A DNA stretch of 64,000 nt from QZLE01 sp033852135 (GTDB lineage Bacteria > Pseudomonadota > Gammaproteobacteria > QZLD01), in the NCBI GenBank assembly GCA_033852135.1, contig JAWSVB010000006.1, positions 1 to 64,000 of the forward strand, written 5' to 3'. The notes below the pieces were generated by a model that was not told the origin of the DNA, did no database searches, and saw nothing but the letters and a program-made list of their open reading frames with translations. Below are positions 26,001 to 34,795 of the stretch, piece after piece (position 1 is the stretch's first letter; each line of letters starts with the position of its first letter). Both the position numbers and the translations under genes were made by a program.

Positions 26001-26780
26001 ATGAACAATCTAACCTTAAATCGCGACATTGGCATTTTTGCCGCAACTACTGATGCTATTTTAAAAGCAGAAAAAATTGCATCCCAACTTGGGCTTCCTT
26101 TAATTGAGGAGCGCTCATCAAAAGCTATTATCTTAGAAGTTAATTGCGAAAATATAGCTCTTGCCTATACCGCTCCTAAATCTCCTGGTGCAACTTTTGT
26201 TGATTTTGTTGGCGGCAAGATGGGGTACCGCAGTAAGAATTCTAGTTTTAAAGATCAGGACATAGTTAAAGCATGTGGCATAAAAAAAGGGATGCGACCA
26301 TCAATTATTGATGCGACAGCAGGGCTAGGGCGCGATGGTTTTATTTTAGCCAGCACTGGCTGCAAAGTTACCCTTCTTGAGCGCAACCCCATTATTGCTA
26401 CCTTACTTGAAGATGGGGTCAGACGTGCGCATGAAAGTCCAACTACAGCAGAAGTTGCAGCCAATATAGAGATACACTGCATTAATTCCTCCGCATTTAT
26501 AAACACTATCGATGAAACAAATCGCCCCGATGTAATCTACTTAGACCCAATGTATCCACACCGCACCAAATCGTCTCTGGTGAAAAAAGAGATGCGAGTT
26601 TTACGCGAGGTTGTTGGTGATGATTATGATGCAGATGAACTGCTTCAAGCGGCTCTGAATAAAGCACTTAAAAGGGTGGTGGTTAAGCGTCCAAAAGGGG
26701 CGGAACATCTGGCAGATAAAAAACCATCAATGAGCTTCGACGGTAAATCTACCAGATTTGATGTTTATTTGACCGGTTAA
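26001..26780 (+). CDS. rsmJ: 16S rRNA (guanine-N2) methyltransferase RsmJ
   Basis: About 259 residues from MNNLTLN. Family blocks are VDFVGGKMGYR, IIDATAGLGRDGFILASTGCKVTLLERNP (SAM site), VIYLDPMYPHR (catalytic NPPY-like DPMYP) and a C-terminal VVVKRPKGAEHLADKKPSMSFDGKSTRFDVY. It methylates G1516 of 16S rRNA (E. coli numbering). Monocistronic, convergent with the AsmA-like gene. Confidence 0.95.
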   Translation: MNNLTLNRDIGIFAATTDAILKAEKIASQLGLPLIEERSSKAIILEVNCENIALAYTAPKSPGATFVDFVGGKMGYRSKNSSFKDQDIVKACGIKKGMRPSIIDATAGLGRDGFILASTGCKVTLLERNPIIATLLEDGVRRAHESPTTAEVAANIEIHCINSSAFINTIDETNRPDVIYLDPMYPHRTKSSLVKKEMRVLREVVGDDYDADELLQAALNKALKRVVVKRPKGAEHLADKKPSMSFDGKSTRFDVYLTG

Positions 26781-26795
26781 ACCCAGACTGAAAAC

Positions 26796-26817
26796 ATTTT
26801 CCCCCCGGGGGGAAAAT
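26796..26817. terminator. Loopless C6G6 palindrome, probable bidirectional terminator
   Basis: A perfect 22-base self-complementary sequence, ATTTTCCCCCC then GGGGGGAAAAT, lies between the convergent rsmJ and AsmA-like genes. It ends in short A/T tracts on both strands, as a two-way terminator would. The run of six C and six G is unusual for this AT-rich DNA. Confidence 0.6.
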
Positions 26818-26858
26818 TCAATTACCAAGCAGGGCAGGCAAGAGCAATAGTTTTCAAA

Positions 26859-28958
26859 TTAGCGGCCAAATAACCCTTTAAGCTTCCCACCTAACTTATC
26901 CCCAACCTCTTCTTTCAGTTTCTTCTCAACCTTTTCTTTAGCTTGTTCGGTCTTCTGTTTGCCCACAAGCTTCAAAGCTTCATCAAAATCTAATCCAATC
27001 TTAGGTTCAGCAAGATCACCTTTTATCTTAAGAGGGATAGGGGCTTTTTTCAGATCACCCAATGACTTTCCACCTTGCCCTTTTGAGGTCGCAACTAAAG
27101 CAACTACTGCTACATAATCAACTTGGTTTTGCGGTAAATCTACTTTGCCTTTGCCGGTAACTCTTAATAACGGTGATTGCGCCTGCAGATCATTATTTTG
27201 CACTACGCCATTGGTAATTTTTGCTGTGCCAGAGATCACTCCAAAATCGGTTTGCTCCTCTTCAGCGGCTTCTCCACCTTGAAAAAAAGCTTGGCCATCT
27301 CGAATCATCTTGCCAATATTTATCCCTTTAACAGCACCATCTTTAAAGCTAAAACCAACTGTTCCATTAAGTGTTTTTTTAATTTGCTCTGGATCTAATC
27401 CTGCTGTAGTGATATCAACATCTATATTGGTATTGCCAGTTATACGCTCTTTTTCCAGTAGGTCTTTAGTAAATGGTCCTGCTTGAAAATCCTTAAGATT
27501 TTTCTTTACGGACATTTTAGGGGTATCAGTTCTCGCATCCATCTTAAGATTTGCATCCAGCTTCCCTTGATACAGGTCAGCGTTAACTGGGTTGGCCTGA
27601 ATAATTCCATCTTTTGCCTTTACCGTTACCTTGATATTCTCAGCTTTGAGTTTGTTTATTATCAGCTCACCAATAGTGATATTTCCATTAAGATCTAGCT
27701 GGCGCAGTGGCTCAAGGTCTATCTTCTCTTTTTTGGTTGCTGCAACCTTCTGCTGTGCTGCTGGTTTATCTGTTTCTGCTTTTGGTGGCATGTAGTTATC
27801 AGCATTTATCTTGTCGATGTTTACCACAAAAGTTATAGCCGGATCAGCAAGATTTGTTACAGCAGCATTACCTGAAATCTTAGTTTCATCTACACCAATA
27901 TTCAGTTCTTTTAATTCTAGTTTTTGCAGCGTCCCTACAATCGCAGCTTTCACCTCTACTGCAGTTAGTACATCTTTGCCCTGCATTGGTGGCAACTCCA
28001 CCTTCAGCTTTTGCGTTAGGTCGTGAGGATTAAAACGCACCAATTCAATCTTGGCATCAAGCTGTGGATTAGCAGCAATATTTTTGGCATTCAGATCTGC
28101 TTTTAACAGTAGATCAAGCAATCTTAATTCTAATTGCTTCACCGCAACTGCCATCTGATTCAGATCCAGAGCAATAGATGTTTCTAGTTTTGACTCTATT
28201 TTTGTTGGCAATATCTCTGGAGCATCTGCATTTAGATTGGCAACCAGATCATCAAGGTTAATTATTTTTAGATCTTCGCTAAGAGTGATCAAGGTTTTTA
28301 GATCAAGATCTGCTGTAATCTGTGGTTTATCTTGCTGAAATTGTGCAGAAAAATTCAGCCAAAATGGTTTAGTCAGCTCTTCAACTTCTGTAATAAGGTT
28401 AATCTTTTGTAGCTGTATCTTTTGCCCTTTTTGCTTGTCGTTCAGAGTTAGACTAGCATCAACCAGCTCAATCCCTTCAAACTGAAACTTATCTGCTTTA
28501 AGATCTTTTGCAGCCTTATCCTTAGGTTTATCTGCTTTTGACTTATCCGCTCCAGGCTGAGCAAAAACCTCCCAGTTAGCTTTACCCTGAGCATCCTTCT
28601 CTAGATTTATTTTTACTCCTTGCAACAATACTTTATCAGCAACTATCTTACCGCTAAATAGAGGCATTAAACTTACGCTGACGCTCACTCTCTCTAACTG
28701 GGCAAAATTTTCTGCCTCATATCCTGCTGGATTTTTAAAAGCTACGGCACCAATATTCACCCCAAGATTGGGATAGATAGATTTTTCAATATCTCCTGAA
28801 ATCACTAGCTCCTGGCCAGTTTTCTTTTTAACTATATTGCTGATCTCTTGTTTAAAATCATTTGGATCAAGCATCGTATAGCCAATGACAAGTAAGCCGA
28901 TAAAAGATACCAGTACGATCGCTACTATTAATATTACGAGTTTGAGTTTTCTATTCAT
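26859..28958 (-). CDS. AsmA-family envelope protein
   Basis: 699 residues. A single N-terminal TM helix (VILIVAIVLVSFIGLLVIGYTML, about 8-30) is followed by a long periplasmic part. The AsmA N-terminal repeat (chorein-like) includes DPNDFKQEISNIVKKKTGQELVISGDIEKSIYPNLGVNIGAVAFKNP. The AsmA_2 C-terminal domain includes GINIGKMIRDGQAFFQGG and ends LKLVGKQKTEQAKEKVEKKLKEEVGDKLGGKLKGLFGR. AsmA-like proteins are proposed to carry phospholipids between membranes. Monocistronic. Confidence 0.92.
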   Translation of the reverse strand: MNRKLKLVILIVAIVLVSFIGLLVIGYTMLDPNDFKQEISNIVKKKTGQELVISGDIEKSIYPNLGVNIGAVAFKNPAGYEAENFAQLERVSVSVSLMPLFSGKIVADKVLLQGVKINLEKDAQGKANWEVFAQPGADKSKADKPKDKAAKDLKADKFQFEGIELVDASLTLNDKQKGQKIQLQKINLITEVEELTKPFWLNFSAQFQQDKPQITADLDLKTLITLSEDLKIINLDDLVANLNADAPEILPTKIESKLETSIALDLNQMAVAVKQLELRLLDLLLKADLNAKNIAANPQLDAKIELVRFNPHDLTQKLKVELPPMQGKDVLTAVEVKAAIVGTLQKLELKELNIGVDETKISGNAAVTNLADPAITFVVNIDKINADNYMPPKAETDKPAAQQKVAATKKEKIDLEPLRQLDLNGNITIGELIINKLKAENIKVTVKAKDGIIQANPVNADLYQGKLDANLKMDARTDTPKMSVKKNLKDFQAGPFTKDLLEKERITGNTNIDVDITTAGLDPEQIKKTLNGTVGFSFKDGAVKGINIGKMIRDGQAFFQGGEAAEEEQTDFGVISGTAKITNGVVQNNDLQAQSPLLRVTGKGKVDLPQNQVDYVAVVALVATSKGQGGKSLGDLKKAPIPLKIKGDLAEPKIGLDFDEALKLVGKQKTEQAKEKVEKKLKEEVGDKLGGKLKGLFGR

Positions 28959-29168
28959 TAGTTTATCCCCAGGGAGATGTCTATTTCATTGATTCCATTT
29001 AGATAAAATAGAGGTTAGAAGTCTATATATAAATACTAGTTCGCCACCTAGAAAAGAGCAAACTATTTAGGTTGGACATTATGTAGTCTTAGGCTGATTT
29101 TTGAAGATCCCTGCGCATTCTGACTACGCGCAATATAAACTACACTGAGAGTCTCAACTAACCAATCA

Positions 29169-29215
29169 ATTAATTTTTAACCCTTCGGCTACGCTCAGGG
29201 ATCTTGAAAATTAAT
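29169..29215. repeat. Hairpin repeat with CCCTTCGGCTACGCTCAGGG loop (copy 2)
   Basis: Arms ATTAATTTTTAA (29169-29180) and TTGAAAATTAAT (29204-29215) pair over 12 positions with one G-T wobble. The right arm touches the stop codon of the sirtuin gene, so it may end that operon. Confidence 0.75.
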
Positions 29216-30010
29216 TTAGCTGGCTCTATCCCAGAGAGTCCTAAGTGTTTTAGCCGCTCCATCTTCAATTTTATAATCAACTAGGTGCGAAACCTCTGTC
29301 TTACCAGGGTTGATCTCAACAGTTGGAATCCCTTTTTGCTTGGCAAGCATCACTGGCTGAGCAATGTATGGAAAGACGCTGGTAGTTCCTATGGTAAAAA
29401 CCATGTCATACCCAGTTTCTAGAACGCTGTATAATTTATTGATCTCGTTCTCTGGCAGCTGTTCACCAAATAGCACCACTTCATGGCGTAAAATAGCTTC
29501 ACATTTTGGGCAGTGCGGCGGCAGGTTGCTCTCATCTATATCAATATCTTTAGTCATCCCGTCAAAACTGCATGACATGCAGTTAACGCGATCTAAAGTT
29601 CCATGAATCTCTATGGTGTTTTTACTACCAGCTTCTTTATGAAAACCATCTATATTCTGCGTTAATATCCAGGTGTTTTTCTTTGCTGCCTCGATCTCGG
29701 CAATAACTTTATGTCCATCATTATGTTTTGCTGCATGACATGAGTTGGCTATCTGCAACAGATATTTCCAGGTTATTTCTGGACGACTACGCAACATATC
29801 ACCAGAAATAGCTACCTCAATTGGCATATCATCATCAGTATTTTCATTATTATAAAGGCCACCAATACCACGATAGGTTGGCAGCCCTGAATCAGCAGAC
29901 ATTCCTGCACCAGTTATAAACAATATGCGTTGCGCCAAACGCATATGGTTAATAATCTCTTCCTGTTGCTGCTGAGTAATACCTTTTAGCATTTGATACG
30001 CATCCTTCAT
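29216..30010 (-). CDS. Sir2-family NAD-dependent protein deacylase
   Basis: 264 residues. Rossmann motif ILFITGAGMSADSGLPTYRG, NAD-binding TQNIDGFHKEAGSKNTIEIHG (catalytic His in EIHG) and a zinc ribbon with CMSC and CPKC. The AAKHNDGHKVIAEIE segment resembles CobB-type proteins. Last gene of a CoA-transferase/PadR/sirtuin operon, with a 26-base gap. Bacterial sirtuins reactivate acyl-CoA synthetases by deacylation, so the pairing with an acyl-CoA enzyme is suggestive. The sequence does not show acyl preference. Confidence 0.92.
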   Translation of the reverse strand: MKDAYQMLKGITQQQQEEIINHMRLAQRILFITGAGMSADSGLPTYRGIGGLYNNENTDDDMPIEVAISGDMLRSRPEITWKYLLQIANSCHAAKHNDGHKVIAEIEAAKKNTWILTQNIDGFHKEAGSKNTIEIHGTLDRVNCMSCSFDGMTKDIDIDESNLPPHCPKCEAILRHEVVLFGEQLPENEINKLYSVLETGYDMVFTIGTTSVFPYIAQPVMLAKQKGIPTVEINPGKTEVSHLVDYKIEDGAAKTLRTLWDRAS

Positions 30011-30036
30011 TAACTAATTAGCCCTCTTACTAACTA

Positions 30037-30588
30037 CTAGCCTTCTTTAGCTGCTAATTTTACTAAATACTCGATAAGCTCATCGAACCATTTAATATGC
30101 GCTTCAAAAGTTATTATTGCTGCACGAAGCGATAACTGTGGGAATTTTTTCTTTGGATCTTCAATCTCTTCACCAGTATAGTGCTTGGTTTCAATATCCT
30201 TAAAAATCTGCAGTTTTTCCAAGGTGGCCATTTTTCTATCGCGCACCTCTTGCAGAAGTATAGATGGTGTTGCCAGCTCACCTACTGTCATTTTGATCAA
30301 AAACATATCGCGAATAGGGGCTACTTCTGCCGGTGTATCCATCCACAGTTTTAGTGAATTAACGCCATCGTCAGTCAATCGATATATTTTTTTAGCAGGC
30401 TTACTCTCTTGCTCAACCTTCTCAAACTCTATCCAACCCATATCGGTCAGCTTTTTTAGCTCAGAATATATTTGTGGATGTGAAGCCTTCCAACTAAAAC
30501 CTACACCTTCTTGAAAGCGTTTTGCAATTTCATACCCAGTTCCTTCACCGCGGCAAAGATCAACAAGTATCGCGTAACGTAATGACAT
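30037..30588 (-). CDS. PadR-family transcriptional regulator
   Basis: 183 residues. The winged helix (about 1-90) reads LRYAILVDLCRGEGTGYEIAKRFQEGVGFSWKASHPQIYSELKKLTDMGWIEFE. The C-terminal coiled dimerisation part is typical of the AphA/vir-type branch. It lies between the CoA-transferase (35-base gap) and the sirtuin, so it probably regulates its own operon, perhaps in response to an acyl or aromatic compound. No PadR-type dyad was identified upstream of the CoA-transferase. Confidence 0.88.
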   Translation of the reverse strand: MSLRYAILVDLCRGEGTGYEIAKRFQEGVGFSWKASHPQIYSELKKLTDMGWIEFEKVEQESKPAKKIYRLTDDGVNSLKLWMDTPAEVAPIRDMFLIKMTVGELATPSILLQEVRDRKMATLEKLQIFKDIETKHYTGEEIEDPKKKFPQLSLRAAIITFEAHIKWFDELIEYLVKLAAKEG

Positions 30589-30623
30589 TTTAATTCCTTA
30601 TTTTTATATTTTTGTATTAACTA

Positions 30624-32189
30624 TTAACAGCTTATACCCATTTTACCAGCAGCAAATATCCTAACATCCATAAGCTTTAACTGTGGTGATATAAGAGGTT
30701 TAAACTCCATCTGCTGCAAAATATCTTTTTGCAGATCTACTCCAGGAGCAATTTCTATCAGCTCAATCCCCTCACTTACTAAGCGAAATACGCACCGCTC
30801 AGTAATGTAAAGTATATCCTGTCCATTTGTGATTGCACGTTTACCGCTAAAGGTTATTTGTTCAACCTCATCAACAAACTTCTTCCCCCCTGTGTTTTCG
30901 CCTAGATTAAGCTGCTCACCTTCAACCTTAAAATCAATCTTTCCAGCTACCATGGCTCCCATAAATACAACTTTTTTGGTGTTCTGACTTATATTTATAA
31001 ATCCACCAGCACCTGCAACACGACCAGAAAACTTGCTTACATTCACGTTGCCAAATTTATCTAGCTGCGCCATCCCTAAAAAGGCAACATCTAAACCACC
31101 ACCATCATAAAAATCAAACTGAGATGGCTGGTCAATTATCGCTTCTGGGTTATTTGATGCACCAAAATCTAATCCACCAGCTGGTACTCCACCAATTACC
31201 CCGGGTTCGGCGGTAAGGGTAAAGTCATCTATTATTTTCTCTTCGTCAGCAACTCTTGCTACAGCTTCTGGAGCCCCTATCCCTAGGTTAACTATATCCC
31301 CTGCGTTTAATTCGAAACTAGCTCTGCGACCAATTATTTTTTTAATGCTCATATCGAGGGGGGGCAGATCAATATGCTCATTTTTTACAGCACCTACATA
31401 TGCTGGATTATAATCACTACCAAAAGTTTGTTGATGATTCTCTATCCTCGCTTGCACAACATAATCAACCATGATGCCGGGAATCACTACATCATGCGGT
31501 TTTAATTTACCATTACCGACAATACTTTCCACCTGCGCAATAACAATTCCACCACTGTTTCTGGTTGCAGCAGCTATTGCCATAGACTCAATTTTAAGAG
31601 CCTCTTTCTCCATAGAGATGTTGCCTTTACTATCCGCAGAGGTACCTCGAATAAATGCGACGTCAGGCTTAAAATGCTTAAAGCTTAAACACTCTTTACC
31701 GCCAATATTAATCAACTCAACCAGATCTTCTTTAGCCATCTGGTTAATCTTTCCACCTTCAACCCTAGGATCAACAAATGTATCAATTCCAACATAAGAT
31801 ATTGTTGCTGGTTTTTTTCCTGCTATATCTCTTAGCATATGAGATATAACACCCTGAGGCAGGTTATAAGCTTCTATTTTATTTTCAAATGCTAATTTTT
31901 GCAGCTTTGGAACTAAGCCCCAGTGACCACCAATAACTCTTTTCACCAACCCCTCGTAACCTAAGTGGTTGCCACCTCTCTCTTTAGCATCACCCTGGCC
32001 TGCGGCATATACTATGGTCAAATCTTTAGGCAAGCTATTTTGCTGAAACCTTTTTTCTAGCGCTACCATCAACTCCTCTGCAACGCCTACACCAACAAAT
32101 CCCCCTGTAACCAAGGTATCGCCATTTTTAACCAGCTCAGCCGCTTTTTGAGCCGATATTATTTTATTGGCAGATAACTTGCCGCCCAT
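30624..32189 (-). CDS. Family I acyl-CoA:carboxylate CoA-transferase
   Basis: 521 residues, a single-chain fusion of alpha and beta CoA-transferase halves as in propionate CoA-transferase/YdiF. The alpha half has the glycine loop LVTGGFVGVGVAEEL; the beta half has LNAGDIVNLGIGAPEAVA and the catalytic Glu in TAEPGVIGGVPAGG. It swaps CoA between acyl-CoAs and short acids such as acetate, propionate or acetoacetate; exact substrates are not readable. AAGGAGA precedes the start. First gene of the operon with PadR and the sirtuin. It might supply hydroxyacyl- or acetyl-CoA pools used for PHA. Confidence 0.9.
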   Translation of the reverse strand: MGGKLSANKIISAQKAAELVKNGDTLVTGGFVGVGVAEELMVALEKRFQQNSLPKDLTIVYAAGQGDAKERGGNHLGYEGLVKRVIGGHWGLVPKLQKLAFENKIEAYNLPQGVISHMLRDIAGKKPATISYVGIDTFVDPRVEGGKINQMAKEDLVELINIGGKECLSFKHFKPDVAFIRGTSADSKGNISMEKEALKIESMAIAAATRNSGGIVIAQVESIVGNGKLKPHDVVIPGIMVDYVVQARIENHQQTFGSDYNPAYVGAVKNEHIDLPPLDMSIKKIIGRRASFELNAGDIVNLGIGAPEAVARVADEEKIIDDFTLTAEPGVIGGVPAGGLDFGASNNPEAIIDQPSQFDFYDGGGLDVAFLGMAQLDKFGNVNVSKFSGRVAGAGGFINISQNTKKVVFMGAMVAGKIDFKVEGEQLNLGENTGGKKFVDEVEQITFSGKRAITNGQDILYITERCVFRLVSEGIELIEIAPGVDLQKDILQQMEFKPLISPQLKLMDVRIFAAGKMGISC

Positions 32190-32584
32190 TATTTTCTCCT
32201 TTCAGCCAATTCTTTCTAATTTAGGTGCAGTGTAAAACTTATATAAAATGATGCAAAAAACTTTAAGGCTAATTATAGCTAATTATTCTGATATTAGTTG
32301 ATCTGTTATGTCGCATTCTTATAGATCTTTACTATTATTCTAATAAACAAATGCCAACCAATTTGTAGGGATAAAACTAAATCCCAAATTTTTGATTAAT
32401 ATTACAGCATTACGAGAATTTGCTTGCTATAACAACTTATGATCAATATAATGTCGGGTCCTGAAAATTCCTTAATGTACAATGAATTATCAGAAAGCCT
32501 GCTTACCACATAGGTTAGATAAGGCATTACGATTCTTTTACCGGCATTGCCGTCGCACAGACAGAGTATAGGTAAACACAATAA
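32190..32584. promoter_or_regulatory. Divergent region CoA-transferase operon/rpoD
   Basis: 395 bases without a gene. It should hold promoters for both sides. rpoD is usually preceded by dnaG (and rpsU) in gammaproteobacteria; that neighbourhood is absent here. Confidence 0.45.
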
Positions 32585-34438
32585 ATGAGTCAGCTAAATA
32601 AGCTTCAAGAGCAACAGCAATCGCGCTTAAAGGCGCTTATCGCCAAAGGTAAAGAGCAAGGATATCTAACCTATTCCGAAGTAAACGATCATCTTCCAAA
32701 CGACATCATCGATCCGGATCAGATCGAAGATATCATCAGCATGATCAATGACATGGGCATTACTGTCTATGAAACGGCCCCAGATGCAGACACACTAATT
32801 CTAGATGAAACCAATGTAACAGATGAAGAGGTTCAAGAAGCCGCCGCTGCTGCACTGGCATCGGTTGAAAGCGAGCTAGGCAGAACTACTGACCCTGTAC
32901 GCATGTACATGCGTGAAATGGGAACTGTCGAACTTCTTACCCGTGAAGGGGAAATCATTTTAGCTAAGCGAATTGAAGAAGGTATTCGCACAGTACTTAA
33001 CACTCTAGCTAAATTTCCAGACTCTTCCCGCGTCATTCTTAACATCTATGACAACATCATAGAAAAAGAGCTGCGTCTTAATGACCTTATAATTGGCTTT
33101 AGAGACCCAGATGAGGAGGAGAGCGATGAAATAGCACCTCCAACTCCACCTGCTTCTGCTAATGAAGATGACGCAGAAAGCGATGATTCTGATGATATCG
33201 AAGAAGATACCGGGCCGGACCCAGAAAAAGCTGCTGAAGTATTTGAGCGCTTACGTGAACATCTTGCAGACACAGTAAAAATAATCGACAAACACAGCTG
33301 TGACCATAAGAAAAGCAAAGAAGCTATCCTTGAGTTATCAGAAATATTCTATGAACTTAAACTAGCTCCAAAGGCAATTGCAAAAATAGTCAAAAACCTA
33401 AGAGACTATATCAGCAGAATTAGACAGCAAGAGAGAGTTATTCTCAATGCATGTGTTAATAAAGCCAGGATGCCACGTAAGAACTTTATCAGCAGTTTCC
33501 CAGGTAACGAAACAGATCCTAACTGGTTAAAAGAGATCATTAATTCAGATCGCGAATATGCTCCAAAAGTTGCTGAATTAAAAAATGAGATTGCTAAAGC
33601 ACAAGCTCGCATGGGCTTTATTGAAAAAGAGACTGGTATTCATATCACTGAGATAAAAAGCATCAACCGCATGATGTCTATCGGTGAGGCCAAAGCTCGT
33701 CGCGCTAAGAAAGAAATGGTTGAGGCCAACTTAAGACTGGTTATCTCAATCGCAAAGAAATACACCAACCGCGGCCTACAGTTCCTTGATCTAATTCAAG
33801 AAGGTAACATCGGCCTAATGAAAGCTGTAGATAAATTTGAATACCGTCGTGGTTACAAATTCTCTACCTATGCAACCTGGTGGATTAGACAGGCGATTAC
33901 TAGATCTATTGCTGACCAAGCTCGCACCATCCGTATTCCGGTTCACATGATTGAGACCATCAATAAACTGAACCGTATTTCACGCCAAATGCTACAAGAG
34001 ATGGGGCGTGAAGCCTCTCCTGAAGAGCTGGCTGAAAAAATGGATATGCCAGAAGACAAAATCCGCAAAGTTCTTAAGATCGCTAAAGAGCCTATCTCAA
34101 TGGAAACACCAATTGGTGATGATGAAGATTCACATCTTGGTGACTTCATTGAAGACGCTAACGTGCTGTCTCCATCAGAATCAGCAACAGCAGAAGGTTT
34201 GCGTGAAGCAACCAGAGGCGTTCTTTCAGGATTAACTCCAAGAGAAGCTAAAGTACTACGTATGCGCTTCGGTATCGACATGAATACTGACCATACACTG
34301 GAAGAAGTTGGCAAACAGTTTGATGTTACTCGTGAGCGTATTCGTCAAATTGAAGCAAAAGCTCTGCGCAAACTGCGTCACCCAACAAGATCAGACCTGC
34401 TTCGCAGCTTCCTGGATGAAGAGATTAATCGTCAATAA
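32585..34438 (+). CDS. rpoD: RNA polymerase primary sigma factor RpoD (sigma-70)
   Basis: 617 residues, E. coli-like length. Region 1.1 (about 1-80), region 1.2 (DPVRMYMREMGTVELLTREGE), an acidic non-conserved insert (about 180-220, EEESDEIAPPTPP), region 2 (IAKKYTNRGLQFLDLIQEGNIGLMKAVDKFEYRRGYKFSTYATWWIRQAI), region 3 (RTIRIPVHMIETINKLNR) and region 4 (LREATRGVLSGLTPREAKVLRMRFGIDMNTDHTLEEVGKQFDVTRERIRQIEAKALRKLR). It directs housekeeping transcription. Monocistronic with a strong terminator. Confidence 0.98.
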   Translation: MSQLNKLQEQQQSRLKALIAKGKEQGYLTYSEVNDHLPNDIIDPDQIEDIISMINDMGITVYETAPDADTLILDETNVTDEEVQEAAAAALASVESELGRTTDPVRMYMREMGTVELLTREGEIILAKRIEEGIRTVLNTLAKFPDSSRVILNIYDNIIEKELRLNDLIIGFRDPDEEESDEIAPPTPPASANEDDAESDDSDDIEEDTGPDPEKAAEVFERLREHLADTVKIIDKHSCDHKKSKEAILELSEIFYELKLAPKAIAKIVKNLRDYISRIRQQERVILNACVNKARMPRKNFISSFPGNETDPNWLKEIINSDREYAPKVAELKNEIAKAQARMGFIEKETGIHITEIKSINRMMSIGEAKARRAKKEMVEANLRLVISIAKKYTNRGLQFLDLIQEGNIGLMKAVDKFEYRRGYKFSTYATWWIRQAITRSIADQARTIRIPVHMIETINKLNRISRQMLQEMGREASPEELAEKMDMPEDKIRKVLKIAKEPISMETPIGDDEDSHLGDFIEDANVLSPSESATAEGLREATRGVLSGLTPREAKVLRMRFGIDMNTDHTLEEVGKQFDVTRERIRQIEAKALRKLRHPTRSDLLRSFLDEEINRQ

Positions 34439-34460
34439 ATTATTGATTTAATTTGATCTT

Positions 34461-34487
34461 AAAAGGCAGCAAAATAGCTGCCTTTTT
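34461..34487 (+). terminator. Rho-independent terminator of rpoD
   Basis: AAAAGGCAGC and GCTGCCTTTT pair around AAAATA, followed by a T-run, 22 bases after the rpoD stop. Confidence 0.95.
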
Positions 34488-34559
34488 TTATGCCTAATAT
34501 TTTTGATAAAAAGGGGTTCTCGAAACAATCCAATCTATGTATAATCAGCAATCTTGTTT

Positions 34560-34636
<77 letters not shown>

Positions 34637-34795
34637 TTTTCCTTCCAAACAAATATTTTATTTTTTCTACAGCTATTAGCGCACAGCTACTAAGTAAGAA
34701 ATATACGAATTTCCCAAATTATTTCTAAACAATTCTATCCAACATCTTAATTTGAAGCTCACGAAAGTAATCTTTACAGAGATACAAACAACATA

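Noticed and set aside
33046..33318. Antisense Ser-rich frame in rpoD
   Set aside because: It is the complement of the acidic spacer of RpoD, with no ribosome site or family similarity.
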